Origin: Ichthyophthirius multifiliis
Lineage: Eukaryota; Ciliophora; Oligohymenophorea; Hymenostomatida
Direction of reading: 5' to 3'
DNA: 44,559 bases
NCBI RefSeq assembly: GCF_000220395.1
Contig: NW_004087669.1
Coordinates: 1 to 44,559 of the forward strand
This document shows positions 24,253 through 37,369 of the stretch, one piece after another (the stretch's first letter is position 1; each line of letters starts with the position of its first letter). A model generated the notes under the pieces. The model was given only the letters and a program-made list of their open reading frames with translations, did no database searches and was not told where the DNA came from. The position numbers were made by a program, and so were the translations under genes.

Positions 24253-26108
24253 TTTTAAATTAGTACTTAATATATTTAAAATAAACTTAGTAAAAATAGA
24301 TATTTAATTTATTTAAATTAATTAAATACTTTTTTTAAAAAAAGCAAATATATTTGTTTTACAATAATATTTAATAAATTAAAAATTAAATATATAAAAC
24401 CTTTAAAATAAAAATTTCTCATTTTATTTTTATATATATTAATTAAAAACTTTATTTTTACAATCGATATTAAGTTCTTTTTATTTCTTTATTAAAAACA
24501 TAAATAATAATATTTTTATTTAATTAAAAAGTATACTTTTAGAATAATTTAATTAAAAATATAAAGTATGTAATAATAATTATATAAAATTAGGAACACT
24601 AATAAATATAATAAGAATAATAGGAATACTATATATCGTAATTAAAGAAGAATACATTTTAAAATTAATTTTACTTAATTAGATATTTATACATTAATAA
24701 ATATATATTTTATTGCTTTATTTTATAATAAAATCATTAAAATAATATATTTTTGATTTAGCCTATATTCTATTTTATTATATATCAATTTTGTTATTTA
24801 AATAAAAATATATAGAATTTTTTTAAAATTAAATACAAATCATTTAAGTAATTATTTTGTACTATTGAAATTCTAAATTTTAATAATAAAATAGGCTTTA
24901 TTGTTAACCTTTTTTATGCTTTTTTACATATAATTACTATGTCAATAAACGCAAATTGTTATTTAATGATATAAAAATAAAAGAAATAGTAAATATTTAT
25001 AACCAAATAAAACAATATAAATTTTAAAATATTTGTTCTGTATACTAAAGGTTTTTTTTTATATAATAACTTATATTAGTATTTATAATAAACGGATATT
25101 TTAATATTAATTGGATTAGTATATATTTACCTCTTTTATATTAATTTTAATTTTTGTATCTTTTTAAATATTTATTTATCCCATTATTCATATAATTTAA
25201 ATTATTCTTTTCAAGTAAAAAATATAAATTTAGATAAATAAAAACTTTAATCTTATATAATGCTAAATAATTTTAGATTTATTTATTTTTTGTTTATATA
25301 TTTAATAATAAATTATATTATATAAAGCAAATAAGCAATTTTGTTTAATATTTTTCATAAAAAACCTTATAAAATTTATTATAAAAAGTTTATTAATAAA
25401 GATATTTAATAAGAAACTAACATTAACTAATATAAAAAGTTATTTAATATAATTAAAGAAACTAATATAAAAACAGTAATAAAAATAAACGAAAAATAAA
25501 AGTAGAATTAATAAAAAAAATTAAAAACAAAATCTAATAAACATAAAACTTTGAATAATAATTATAAAATAACATTATTTTTTAAAATAGTCATTAAATT
25601 TCTATCAATATAATTTTAATTTGATATTTTATTTTATTTTTTTACGTAAAAAGAAATCTAATTCAGTCTTTTAATTCGTTTAAACCAATATTTTCATTTT
25701 TTTGCTAAATAATAAAATTAAATTAATAAATAACTAAATAAAATGTATTTCTCTATATATTTAATATTATACTCTCAAACAAATATTTAAACACTTAATT
25801 TAATTAAATAACTATTTTTTTAATTAAAAAAATAAATAAACTTTCCTAATATTATAATATTACTATTCAAATAAATCTATATGTATAATATTAGTTATTT
25901 ATTTATATATTCATATATTTTATTTTCTTTAATATAATAACTTTTTTATTTATAAAACATAATAAATATATTATATATTTAAACAAATAATGCATATATA
26001 TTTATTTTACTTTTATTTAAAAAAAAAAAAATAACAAAAAAAATAATAAAAATTAAAAAAAAAATACAAAACACCATCACCAAAAAAAAAAAACAAAAAA
26101 AAAAAACA
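23855..26108. other. Intergenic A+T-rich region
   Basis: 2.25 kb between the RAP gene and the coiled-coil gene. It holds TA/AAT-rich stretches (TA tract near 24203-24248) and long A runs just before the next ATG (about 26020-26107). No conserved coding frame, RNA or transposon signature was recognised on either strand. Confidence 0.65.
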
Positions 26109-26832
26109 ATGAATTTCTAGCCAGTATACATATAATAACCTAATTTAGCTATTCCATTATAACACCAAAACATATAATAATAATTAAGATCAGAGAATGT
26201 ATAAATTTAATCCCATACATCAAACCCTTACGTACTTCCCGCAACTGCTAATCCTAGAAAAGATACTGTTACAGTCCGTGCAGATGACTCATCAGAAACT
26301 ATAAGAATCCAAGCTTAAAGAATATCAAGATTAGAAGAAAGGTGTGATCTTTTAACAAAATAATATTAAAGATATGTAGCCGCTATATCTTATAAAGATT
26401 AAGAAATAGGTCATTGGTAGGAACGTTGTAATATATTATAAGCACATTTAGGTAAAAAAAATTTAAATAAAGTAAATATATATTAATATTATTATTTAAA
26501 AATAAAAACATAACCACATAGAAACTCCATATAAAAGAATAGAAGAATTATGATGGGAAAAAAATGAAGTAAAAAGAGACTAAGAAAGAATGAACTCAGT
26601 TTTAAAAAGTGGAAATGATGAACTTTAATCTTTGAAAAATTTAAGAGAATAAAAAGAAAAAGATATCTTATTTTGGAAAGAAAGAGCTAAAAAAGCCGAA
26701 AAAACATAAACTATTGTACTTTCTTTGGAACATAGAATTAAATAGCTTGAATAAGAAAATGAAAGACTTGAAATGTTAGTTGTTAAAGAAAGTAATTAGA
26801 ATAGATCTTATCCTAATTTTGCAAATTAATGA
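26109..26832 (+). CDS. Small coiled-coil protein, unknown function, with in-frame TGA question
   Basis: Exon 1 is 26109..26451 (114 codons plus one base) and starts MNFQPVYIQQPNLAI. From about residue 65 it is a charged coiled coil (RIQAQRISRLEERCDLL, then KDQEIGHWQERCNIL). A GT-AG intron begins at 26452. With the 3' site at 26521 (70 nt) the frame continues TPYKRIEEL, meets TGA at 26551-26553, then runs WEKNEVKRDQERMN to the TGA at 26830-26832. With a later AG (26568-26569; 118-nt intron) the TGA is removed and a 201-residue protein results. The skipped segment looks coding, so recoding, a sequencing error (TGG or CGA read as TGA) or alternative splicing are all possible. No family recognised. 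Confidence 0.68.
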
Positions 26833-29790
26833 TTTAATTTATTTTTTATAAAAAATGAATTTTATATTATTTTTACAATTATATATAAAAATATTATAGT
26901 TTTTTTATTGAAATTATACATTTTTTTTTTTAATAATAAAATAAAAGTTATTTTTTTTTTTTAAATTAAAGTTTATTTCTTCTTCTTTTTTTAAAAAAAA
27001 ATAAAATCAAATCAAATGAAAATTAAAGTTTGTTTCTTCTTTCTTTTATATATATATATAATTTTTTTATTATTTTTTACTATAATTAATAAATAAAAAA
27101 AGAAATAATAATATAAATATATAATAATAACAAAAATTTAAATCAATTTTAATATAAATGTTTTATAAACTTTTAAATTATATAATAAATATACCCAAAT
27201 TATTATTTTAAGAAAAAAAACTTAAAATAATTATAGTCAATAATGAGAATATATAATAAAAAATAAAAAATATTACGAAGATTAGATTTTTTTAAAATAA
27301 AATAAAATAAAACTGAGAAAGAAAGGAATAATAAATTTTTTATAAAAAAATAAAATAGAGTCATTAAATAAATATCTTTATATCAAAATAAAAATATATA
27401 TAAATCCCAAAAACTACTCCTTAATATTTATAATTACTTAAATATAATATTATTTAATGATTTTCTTTTATTTAGAAACTTTTTTTGATAAATTCAAGTT
27501 AATATATATTAAATTTTCAATATTTATTTCGTGAAAATTTTATAAATAGCAATTATGAGCTATATTCTGTTTAAAAAAACGAATAAATATTTTTTTTTTT
27601 AATAATTATATAAATTAATAGCTAAAAAGTGATTATATAGAAAACAATTTGAATATAAAAATGATAAAAATATACAAATTTAAGTTTTATAAAAAAAGAT
27701 ATTTTTTTATTGTGAAAATAACAAAAAAAAATATTCTAAAAATAAATATAAATATTTTTTTAGGGTTTTTTTAAAAAACATAATTTTATTTAAAATTAAT
27801 AAGGTTTTTTAAGAAACATAATTTTTATGAAAAATTGTATTTATAGGAAAATAATATAAATAAATATATATATATATATATAAATATATATATAAATATA
27901 ATATATATTTTTATATTTTTTTTTCTTAAATTTATTTTTTATAAATTTTTATTTATATATTTTTTTTTTAAATTAGCAATTACTTTAGAAATTTTTGTAT
28001 TATAAATATTTTTTTTTTATTTTATTTATTTAATTTTTTAATTAAATAATTTTTTATATTATTTATTATTATATAAAATTAAATATTTATTTATTTTTAT
28101 GATAAAATTTTTTTTAATCAAAATTTTATAATGTAATTAACATTTATTTTATATAAAAACATATCATAAATACGAATTTTAATAACTATAAATTATTATA
28201 ATATTTTTTATATTTTAGATAAATATTATAATTTTTATTAAATAATTATCATAATAATTATATTTTATTTTTAAATATTTGTCTGTTTAAGAATACTATA
28301 TTATTTTTGTTTTTAGATATAATTATATATATATTTATTAACATTTTTGTATAATTCATTATTTTTCTAAAATAACATTAATAGAAAGTAAATTAAAATA
28401 ACGTCATTTTAGACTTAAATTTAAAAATTTTAAATTATTTTAATTATTTCAAGAAATTGTAATGTCTATCTTTACATTAAAAAATAATTATATATAAATA
28501 ATAAATAATTAAATAATAAAAGAAAAATTAACAACTATTTTATAGTAAATTTTATTTTTATAATAAAAACACTGAAAAATTATTCTAATAATATAGAATA
28601 TATGATTCTTTTTGCTTAAAAATAAATATATGTAAAAAAAGAAAAAAAGAAAAATAAAAATATATTTTTAATATATAAATGAAAAAAAAAAAAAAAATAT
28701 CAATATTAATTATTTATTTGTACTATACAAGTAAATAAAAAAGTAAGATTAAAAACTATATATATTAAAATAAAATTTATAATATAATTTAAATTATAAT
28801 TAAAAATTCTATTAAATATAACACTTCTGCATTCTATTTAGTAATTTGTATTTTTTATTATTAAAATAATTTAAATTATATTTTTTAATATATTTTATTT
28901 TTATTTTCTAAATTTTTATCAAAAATAAAAAGGTCTTAATCTATTTTTTTTAACCCTTTTTTTTTAGATTTTTTATTAATAAAAAAAATAAATATTTATA
29001 AGTATTATATATTTAATAAATTAATAATAAAAATATTATATTTTATTTTACTTGTTTTTATAAACCCTATATTTAATTAACTGTATTTTTGATAAAATAT
29101 AAATTAATAAAAAATTTCCATTTATTTTAATTATTAATTTAGGTTTTTTATTTATATTTGTATTCACACTTAATTTACTTGATATTCGATAAACTTAATA
29201 AATTCGGTTTTTATTAATAATTTTATTATATAAGTTTAAATAATAAGATAATATTTTCTTTTGAATATTAGAAAAATAGTAATTAAAAGAACTTATTAAA
29301 TTTTTATACATTATAATATAATTTGAAATTTAGAATATTATAATTTAAATAACATAAAAATAAAATTTATTATAATATTTTTTCTTATAAAAATTTATTT
29401 TATTTTAATTTACGTTTTCTAAATGATATAATTTAATTTAATTTATAAATTAAAAAATGAATACTTAAAATTATTATTTAACTATTCTATTTACATATAC
29501 TAAATTAGATAATAACAAAACATATAAAAAATTAGAAAAAAAGTATAAATATATATAAAAAAATTAATAATAATTAATAAAAATATATAATTATAAATTA
29601 TATATATTAATAAATTAAATAAATATTTAAAAAAAAAAAAAAAAATATTTTATCAATAAAAAAACAATTATTTTATTAATAATAAAAAAAAAAAAAAAAA
29701 ATAATAAAATTTTATTCATTACATAAAAAATAAAATAAAAAAAAATATAATCACTTAAAAAAAAAAAAAAAAAACGAAAAAAAATAATAA
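26833..29790. other. Long intergenic A+T-rich region
   Basis: Nearly 3 kb without a supportable gene. Long A and T runs (for example about 29630-29645 and 29683-29701) and short TA tracts dominate. The two partly similar stretches around 27760-27850 (both containing TTTTTTAA-AAACATAATTTT) are too short to call a repeat. No RNA gene or transposon ends seen. Confidence 0.63.
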
Positions 29791-31024
29791 ATGGAATTAT
29801 TATCCAATTATCCCCCAGATAAATAAATAGAAAACTATGTATTTTCCCTAAACGCTTGTATAGGCAAAGGATCATCAGGCACCGTATATATAGGTCGACA
29901 TACTCCCACAAGCCAAATAGTAGCAATAAAAGCAATAAACATGTCATCATTAAAAACTGATTATGCCTAAAAAATGTTATAATCGGAAATAAAAATAATG
30001 AAAAAATTAAACCATCCGCACGTAGTACGTTTATTAGACGTTTTTTAGACCAAAAATAATACATATATAATAACCGAATATTGTAATTAAAGTGATTTAA
30101 GATAATTATTAAAAAAAAAACGTTTTTTTACTAGAAAAAGAGTCTATAGTGATTATTTCTTAAATAATGAGTGGTTTATAAGAACTTGCAAATAATTAAA
30201 TTATACATAGAGATTTAAAACCGGCTAATATATTGATGAATAATTAGATTTTTAAGATCACGGATTTCGGATTTGCTAAAAAATTAACGAATATAGAAGA
30301 CTAATTAATGGAGTCTTTAGTAGGAACACCACTTTATATGTCACCACAAATTCTTAATAAGTAGTAGTATACATCCAAATGTGATGTATGGAGTTTAGGG
30401 TTAATTCTTTATGAACTTCTTTTTGGAAAAACACCTTGGTAAGCAACAAATTTGGTAGATTTAATATAAAAATTGTCAACTTAAGCATTATATTTTCCTC
30501 AAGAAATATCTATATCTAGTTAGATGTAAGCTTTTATTAAAAAATGCTTAATGTTATAAGAAAACGAGAGACTTTCGATTAATGAAATGTTTAAAAATAT
30601 GCTGTTTGAAAGCTATAATGTTTAATTAGATAAATTAATACAAAAAAGAAAAAGCGATATAGAATAAATAATTTAAGAAAGAAAAAAAAATGTATAAGAG
30701 GAAAATTAAAATAGTCCAAAAAATAGATCAAAATCAATTTTATAAAAAGAATAAAAATATAACGATAAAGAGTATTTTAGATCAAAAACTCCAATTTATA
30801 ATAGAAAAAAAGAAGGAGAAGAAATATCACATGTCTAATTAAATACAGAAGGAAGATGTTTATCATAAAATTAAATTAAAAATAGTGAATTTTAATAATA
30901 GCAAAAAAATATTGATAATATAAATAATTATTTATTTTATTTATAAAAATAATTAAATTAAAATGATTAAGAAATATAATAACAACAACAATAATAAATA
31001 TAGTAATAACAATAATAATAATAA

Positions 31025-31086
<62 letters not shown>

Positions 31087-32074
31087 GTAATAACCTTTCT
31101 TTTAATAAAAAAAGCATAATTTTTATTTTTTTGAGGATAAAATACTAAATAAATATAATAGTTTTAAATAAAATAATAATAATAATAAATTATCTCCACA
31201 AAAGCCTTCTTTTTAATTTTTACCAATTTAAAAAAAAGAACCATATGAAAAAGTCTTTGCTATTCTTTTAAATTTTACCAAAATTTTAAAAACTCTGAAA
31301 AATCTTGCTGATTAAAACATTAGGTATTTATTAAAATTCGAAAATGAATTTAAACTTGAAAAGCTTATTTTTTTAATAAATAATCATATGCTGATTATTA
31401 TGACTAGTCTAAAAATATCTCAAATAGACTAAAATATAAATATATTGAATATTCCTAAATGGGAAGAATATAAAAAATAGACATTTTTTTAAGAAATATA
31501 GTAATAAGTTTAATAAATGTATTATAATGTTTTAAGTATTTATTAAAGTTTTATGAATAAATTACAAGAGAATAAAAATTACAAAGATGAAATTTAAAAA
31601 GATATTTATTTTGGTAAAATCGTTAGTTTTTAGAAAAATGATGATGTATATAATAAGATTTTTTATTTTTATAAGTTTTAGTTTTTGAAGGAGTTTATAA
31701 AAGAAGTTTATTTAAAAATACATATAAATGTTAACTTTTTTAAGGAAAATTTAGGGAAAGATGAAATTTTGGTTTTGAATTTTTTAAATAAATTAATTGA
31801 TTATTATTTACTTTTGAAAAATATTCTTTAAAGTGATGATGATCTTAATTAAATTGTAAAAATTTTAATTTTAGATGGATTTTTTGATAAAATTGGAATT
31901 AATTTTGAAGATTTGAAAAAAAAATTTTCTCCTTTGGTTTAGTTATTTCTTTATGAAATAAAATATATTTTATTTATATTTTTTTAAAATTTTTATAAAT
32001 AATTTATTAAAAAAAATATTTTTTATTTCAAAAATTAATTTATTTATTTTTAAATTAAACAAAACAAAACATGA
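29791..32074 (+). CDS. ULK/ATG1-like serine/threonine protein kinase with polyglutamine tract
   Basis: The kinase domain starts close to the N-terminus. It has the Gly loop GKGSSGTV (residues 25-32), Lys47 in VAIKAI, Glu66, then HRDLKPANIL, DFG (KITDFGFAKKL), a GTPLYMSPQIL activation segment and DVWSLGLILYELLFGKTPW. All catalytic residues are present, and the FGFAK and SPQIL patterns resemble ULK/ATG1-type kinases. The frame before and after the A run at 30111-30120 differs by one; one extra A there restores a continuous protein, so an undercalled homopolymer is likely. A polyglutamine tract of about 40 residues (30970-31095), mainly TAA codons, separates kinase and C-terminal helical region. 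The first in-frame TGA is 32072-32074, overlapping the next gene's ATG. About 760 residues in all. The ATG1 role in autophagy is possible but not shown. Confidence 0.85.
30968..31097 (+). repeat. TAA triplet repeat encoding polyglutamine
   Basis: A run of TAA with scattered CAA, TAG and ATA triplets, in the frame of the kinase. In the ciliate code this reads as Gln with a few Ile. In the standard code, another frame reads as poly-Asn, which is not the coding one. Confidence 0.85.
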
Positions 32075-35000
32075 ATTACGCAATAGACGAAAATCCATAA
32101 AACATAATAATTCCATTAGAATTATCAAAAATAATATATTAAGAATATGAATGTGATTAATCAATAAATGATAAACCAAATCAAGTAATAAAATAAAAAC
32201 AAAAACAAAAAATAAGACAAAACTAAAAATAAGATATATGGTAAATGCTTATAAGGACAATCAAAAATTTAATATAAAAATGGAAATTCATACATAGGGC
32301 AAATACAAAACGGCATGCTTCATGGTATTTTTTTTTTAAAAAAAAAAAACTCAGATAAAAACCAAAAAAATTAAATAAAAAGGAAATGGAATATTTAAAT
32401 GGAAAAACAATATAAAATATGAAGGCACTTTCTATTATAATTCAATAACAGGGGAAGGTCGATATGACTGGCCAGACGGTTCCTATTATATAGGAGATGT
32501 AAAAGATGGTCTAAGATATGGTTAAGGGACATTTGTATCACCGGATGGTGATGCTATATATAAAGGAGAATGGGTAGAAGGTTTAAGACATGGATAAGGG
32601 GAAGTAAAATTTAAGTCCGGAGCATTATTTTAAGGTTAGTTTGTGAATGGATGTAAACATGGTTAAGGGAGAATGTAATATCCTTCAGGGAACTATTATT
32701 AAGGGGAGTTTAAATTCGATAAGAAGTGCGGATAAGGAGTTATGATGTGGATTACTACAAAGGAGAAATATTATGGGGAATGGGAAAATAATCTTTAGAA
32801 TGGATTCGGGGTACATGTATGGCTAGAATAAAAAGGAGAAGGTAAACTAATGAGAAATAGATACGAAGGATAATGGGTAAATGGTTACAGATGCGGTTAT
32901 GGTGTGTTTTATTATGCAAATGGGTCAAAATATGAAGGGGAATGGGTAAATAATTTAAAGGAAGGCTATGCTATTTTCACTGAGGATAATGGGAATGTAA
33001 TATAGGGATATTATAAAGCGGATAAAATGATAAAAAATTAAGAAAATAAAAGTTAGACTTAGAATGAGAAAATAGAAAAATTAATTGAATCTCCTAGTAA
33101 GAAAAACAACTCAAAAAAAAGGGAAATAAACATGAAGAAACTGTTATTAATAATTAATCTTCGGGATCCAAAAAAAATGACATGGAAATGAATCCATATG
33201 TGTATTTAGTTGATTTTCATGATATTACTAAAGGGGTAGAGGAAAACCTATTATAAATACACTAGAATATATAAAATATGTTATTAAGACATAATAGTGT
33301 ACTTAGAAGTATGTATAAACATTACTGTAATTTAACAGAAAATAATAAGATTGCTGAAGATTCGTTTGCTATGGATATGTTTAGTTTCTGGAAGTTTATT
33401 AAGGATGCTAGAGTGTTAGACTCTATGGTTAGTTTGGCATCTTTAAATAGAAACTTTTATTAAGGAATTAAAAATAAGTTTGTATAAAAATGTAATTAGA
33501 ATATGTTATAGAAATAAATTGAAATTGCAAAACAAATAAATAAGTATATTTTTAATATAAAATAAAATGTATATTTATATATATATATATATATATATAT
33601 AAATATAAATATATTTATATATATATATATATTTTTAGGTAATTAAATTAGGAAGAACTTGATAATATTCTTATTTTTAATTTAATAAAATAAAATGAAC
33701 CAAAAAATAATAAAAAATTAAATTATGATGAGTAATTTATTATATTTTAGATTTTTTTTTTTTTTAACAAATAAATATTCATTTAGACTTGATAATGATG
33801 AGAGTAAATAATAAAAAGAATTATTTATATAAATAATTGATATCCATAATGGAGATAGAATAGTTTTATTTAGAAATTTCGTGGAGTTAATTGTAAGACT
33901 TGCTTATCTTAAATATTCAGATTTATATAATATACATAGATCATTAGAAAAACTTCTTTTGAATAAATTAGTTCCAACGTTTGAAGGAAAAAAATAAAAC
34001 AATAGTAATTAATAAGCAACAATAATAGCAGGTGAAACAATAACAACAATTAAAAGCCTGAGTAATTTAGATGAAAATAATGAAGTAATTAATATACTAT
34101 ATTTATATATATATATATTATTTATAATTTTAAATATATATTAATTATAGCAAATCATAAATAAGAAATAAATACTTTTATAAAATTATAAAGAATTATT
34201 TAAAAGAGTATTTAATTATTTAAAAACTACACATAAAAATGCTTTATTTGGTATTTAAGACGAAACTGTTATTTTCAAAGATTTATTAAAATTTTTTATA
34301 GAATAATAAATCATTTAAGGAGAAATTGATAAAAGAATTTTAGTTTAAGCTTTTGAGAGAAACTTTGATTTTTAAAGTACTCTATAATATGTAGATTAAT
34401 TATAAAAAGATAAAGAAAAAGAAAAAAACTAATAAAATAAAGATAAAGACAAAAAAAAAAAAGTAACGAAAACTTCTGTTTTTAATCCTTTAACATAGAG
34501 TTAAAATTTAAATGAAAAATATGAATATATGAAAAGTTAAAGGCTAACCCTTATTTACGAATCTGAACTTATATTATAAGAATTTAAAGAAATTATTATA
34601 TTTTATTTACTTAAAAAAGTCTTTTATATATATATATATTATTTTAAATTTTTTATTTTAAAAAGGATAAAGATATTCTCTTGGCAAAAGATGAGTAAGA
34701 TTTAATTAAAAAATCCAAAAAATATTTCGATTAAATTGATATTAATAAAAAACATCATGATACAAATTTTAATGATTAAAATATTTAAAAAGATCAAAAA
34801 ATTTGGCCTTTTAGTATAAAAGATAAATTGTAAAAAAAAATATTAAATTTAAATATCTTTATATGTATATAAAAATATAAAAAAAACTAAACTAAAAAAA
34901 AAAAAAAAAGAAAAGAAGAATTAGCAATTGAAAGAAAAAGAAAAGAAGAGGGAGAAAAATTAAAAAAATTCAAAGAAGAAGAAAGAAAAAAAGAGTCTTG

Positions 35001-35204
35001 TTTTAAAAAAATATATAATTATATAAAAATATGCATATATATATATTATTAATTATATCAATAATTTAAATTTCTATCATATATAGAGCTAGAGAAAGAG
35101 CCTTAATGGGACTTGAAGATTAAAATATAGAATCAGATTACAATGAAGATGATGATGATGATGATGATTTTTAAGTTTAGAATTAATTTGATGATGATTA
35201 TTGA
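32071..35204 (+). CDS. RSPH10B: Radial spoke head protein RSPH10B (MORN repeats)
   Basis: Nine exons: join(32071..32184, 32234..32324, 32383..33543, 33639..33731, 33787..34084, 34151..34618, 34666..34864, 34916..34994, 35087..35204). With one extra A in the run 33113-33120 the total is 874 codons, 873 residues, very near human RSPH10B (870). Introns are 49, 58, 95, 55, 66, 47, 51 and 92 nt and their phases all close. Residues about 40-320 hold about ten MORN units (YGKCLQGQ, YDWPDGSYYIGD, YGQGTF and others). A helical RSPH10B-type region follows (HNSVLRSMYKHYCNL, EDSFAMDMFSFWKFIKDA). The C-terminus is Lys/Glu-rich, ending DDDDDDDFQVQNQFDDDY. It is an axonemal radial-spoke component used for ciliary motility. 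The splice donors at 34619 and 34995 begin GTCTT, less usual than the rest. Confidence 0.92.
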
Positions 35205-35327
35205 AAATAAAATTATAATAATAATAAACTAGAAAATTATAAATATTATATAATAATATAAATATAAATACAATATAAAATAATTAAAATAAAAATTAAA
35301 AAATCTTTATACTAATAAAAAATAAAA

Positions 35328-35837
35328 ATGAGAATCTAATTTATTTTTGAAAATTTCACATTTTAAAACGAAAATAAATTTGTTCTTTTTATTCCTTATT
35401 CAATTTAAACATTTGCTAATTTATCTTAATACATTTCTGATTATTTTAATATCTAAAATAAAACAATTTCTTTTTTAATATAGGATTTTCATATATTAGA
35501 TAAAGAAAATGTACATTAATTAATAAATGAAAAAGACATTCTTATAGTGAAAATAGATAATTAAGAAAAAGATAAAAAATTAAATGAACTAAATTTGAAT
35601 ATTAAAAGAAAAATCCCTGAATTAATATAACCGTAAATTGAAAAAAAAATACAAGATAATGAAAAAAAACCCATAATTTAAAATAATAAAACAAAACCTT
35701 TAATTAAACCATTATAAAATAATTTTATTAATAAAAAAAATATTTCTTCGGATTCTTCAGAAGATTCGTCTGATGAATCTTCTGATGATTCTTCTGATTC
35801 AGAAATAATAAAAAAGAAGGTTTTAATATATATATAT

Positions 35838-35889
<52 letters not shown>

Positions 35890-37158
35890 ATAATTTTTAT
35901 TTACATAGAACTTTAAATAATTACCTGTTTAAAAATTACCTTAATATTAATAGAAAGGAAATTAAAACGAATAAGAAAAAGGAATTCATTAATAAAAATA
36001 AAATATTAATATAAAGAATCAATAAAAATGCATAAAAAATTAATAAAATTCTTAATTAAAATAAGCTTAAATAATTCCTGAAAAATAAAATATTTCTAAA
36101 AATTATCAAAATTATAAAAATTAGAATGAAAAATAATAAAAAAATTTAAATGAAAATTAATAAAAAATTTAAAATGAAAATTAACAAAATATTTAAGATG
36201 AAAATAAAGAAAAAAACTTTAATAGTATTATTTAAAAAGAAAATTAATAATAAAACATATAAAAAAAAACTCCATTTTACTAAGAAGAAATATAAAAATC
36301 AAGAATTTAATTATCTTCAGAAATTAAAAGTAATATAATTAGTGAAGAAAATAAAGAACAATGTCCTTTAGACATTAAAGAATATGAAAAAATTAAAATA
36401 AAAGATTTATAAGATTATTAAAAGTCTTTAAGTAAAAATTTCTTTAACTAAAATGATGAGATATATTTCAAATTGGATAAAAAAGATTGGAAAAAAGGGA
36501 AGATTATTGAAATTTTAAATGAAAATTCGATAAAAATATTAGTATAATTAAATGAAGAAAATGAAGAAATGTAAACAATAAATACTTATCATATATAAGA
36601 TCTATATTTAAAAAATTAAAAAAACTAATAAGATATTTAATAATAATAAGAATAATAATAATAATTATAAGTAAACCCTATTAATAATTCTAAAGTAAAA
36701 TAAGAATAAAAAAATAAATTTTAATAAGATAAAGATATTTTAGTTGGAAGATAAGTATAATTAATTAATATTCATATATTTTGTATATATATAATTTTTT
36801 TTTTAAGATTAATTATTATTTTGGTGATAAAAATTATTTTTAGGATTCTTATTTAAAATAACATTGTGATAAAAATGAATAAAAATGTAAAAAAAACCTT
36901 TTTTATCTTTTTTATATTTTTAATTTTTTTTTAGATATTTCGTTAAATGTTTTGTTAAATTTTCCAAGAATAAAAAAATTAGTAAGCAATGAAGATGAAT
37001 TGAGAGAAATTATTAAAAACTTTACAAAAAAAACAATTTAAACTGTTAATTATGAATTAAGTTAAGATGAAAATATGATTAGAAAAATAAACCTTATTGA
37101 ATAATAATAGTAATAAAATTAAAATATAGATTAATAAATAGAATAAGGAGAAATTTGA
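35328..37158 (+). CDS. Coilin-like protein with C-terminal La motif
   Basis: Four exons, join(35328..35819, 35909..36754, 36808..36886, 36935..37158), 546 residues; introns of 89, 53 and 48 nt close in phase. Residues 1-75 (MRIQFIFENFTF, then SQYISDYFNIQNKTISFLIQ) resemble the ubiquitin-like N-terminus of coilin. A Ser/Asp/Glu cluster (about 142-160) and a long Gln/Asn/Lys linker follow. At about 345-380 is a Tudor-like strand set, NDEIYFKLDKKDWKKGKIIE, similar to the atypical coilin Tudor. The last about 80 residues (447-525) match a La motif: INYYFGDKNYFQDSYLKQH, then ISLNVLLNFPRIKKLV, with the YFGD and hydrophobic pattern that binds RNA 3' ends. No RRM follows. Coilin organises Cajal bodies and snRNP maturation; a nuclear RNP role is inferred. 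The coilin match is weaker than the La match. Confidence 0.74.
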
Positions 37159-37369
37159 TTAAGAATAAAAATAATAATATATATATATATCTAATAAAAA
37201 TATATATATATATATATAGATATAAATGTATTTAATTATTTTATTTTATTTTTTTAAAAAAAAATCATAATACATTTTTTTTTTTTTTTTAATAATAAAA
37301 ACATTAAAAATTAAAATTTTAATAGAAAAATTTATATTAACAACTATTTTTATATTTGCAATAAAAAAA

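Noticed and set aside
29627-30064. Minus-strand 145-residue open frame
   Set aside because: It is antisense to the kinase Gly-loop and N-lobe, which are clearly coded on the plus strand; its tail is only translated A/T runs.
30963-31148. Poly-Asn small protein on the plus strand
   Set aside because: It is the +1 shadow of the polyglutamine tract; kinase-frame coding continues on both sides.
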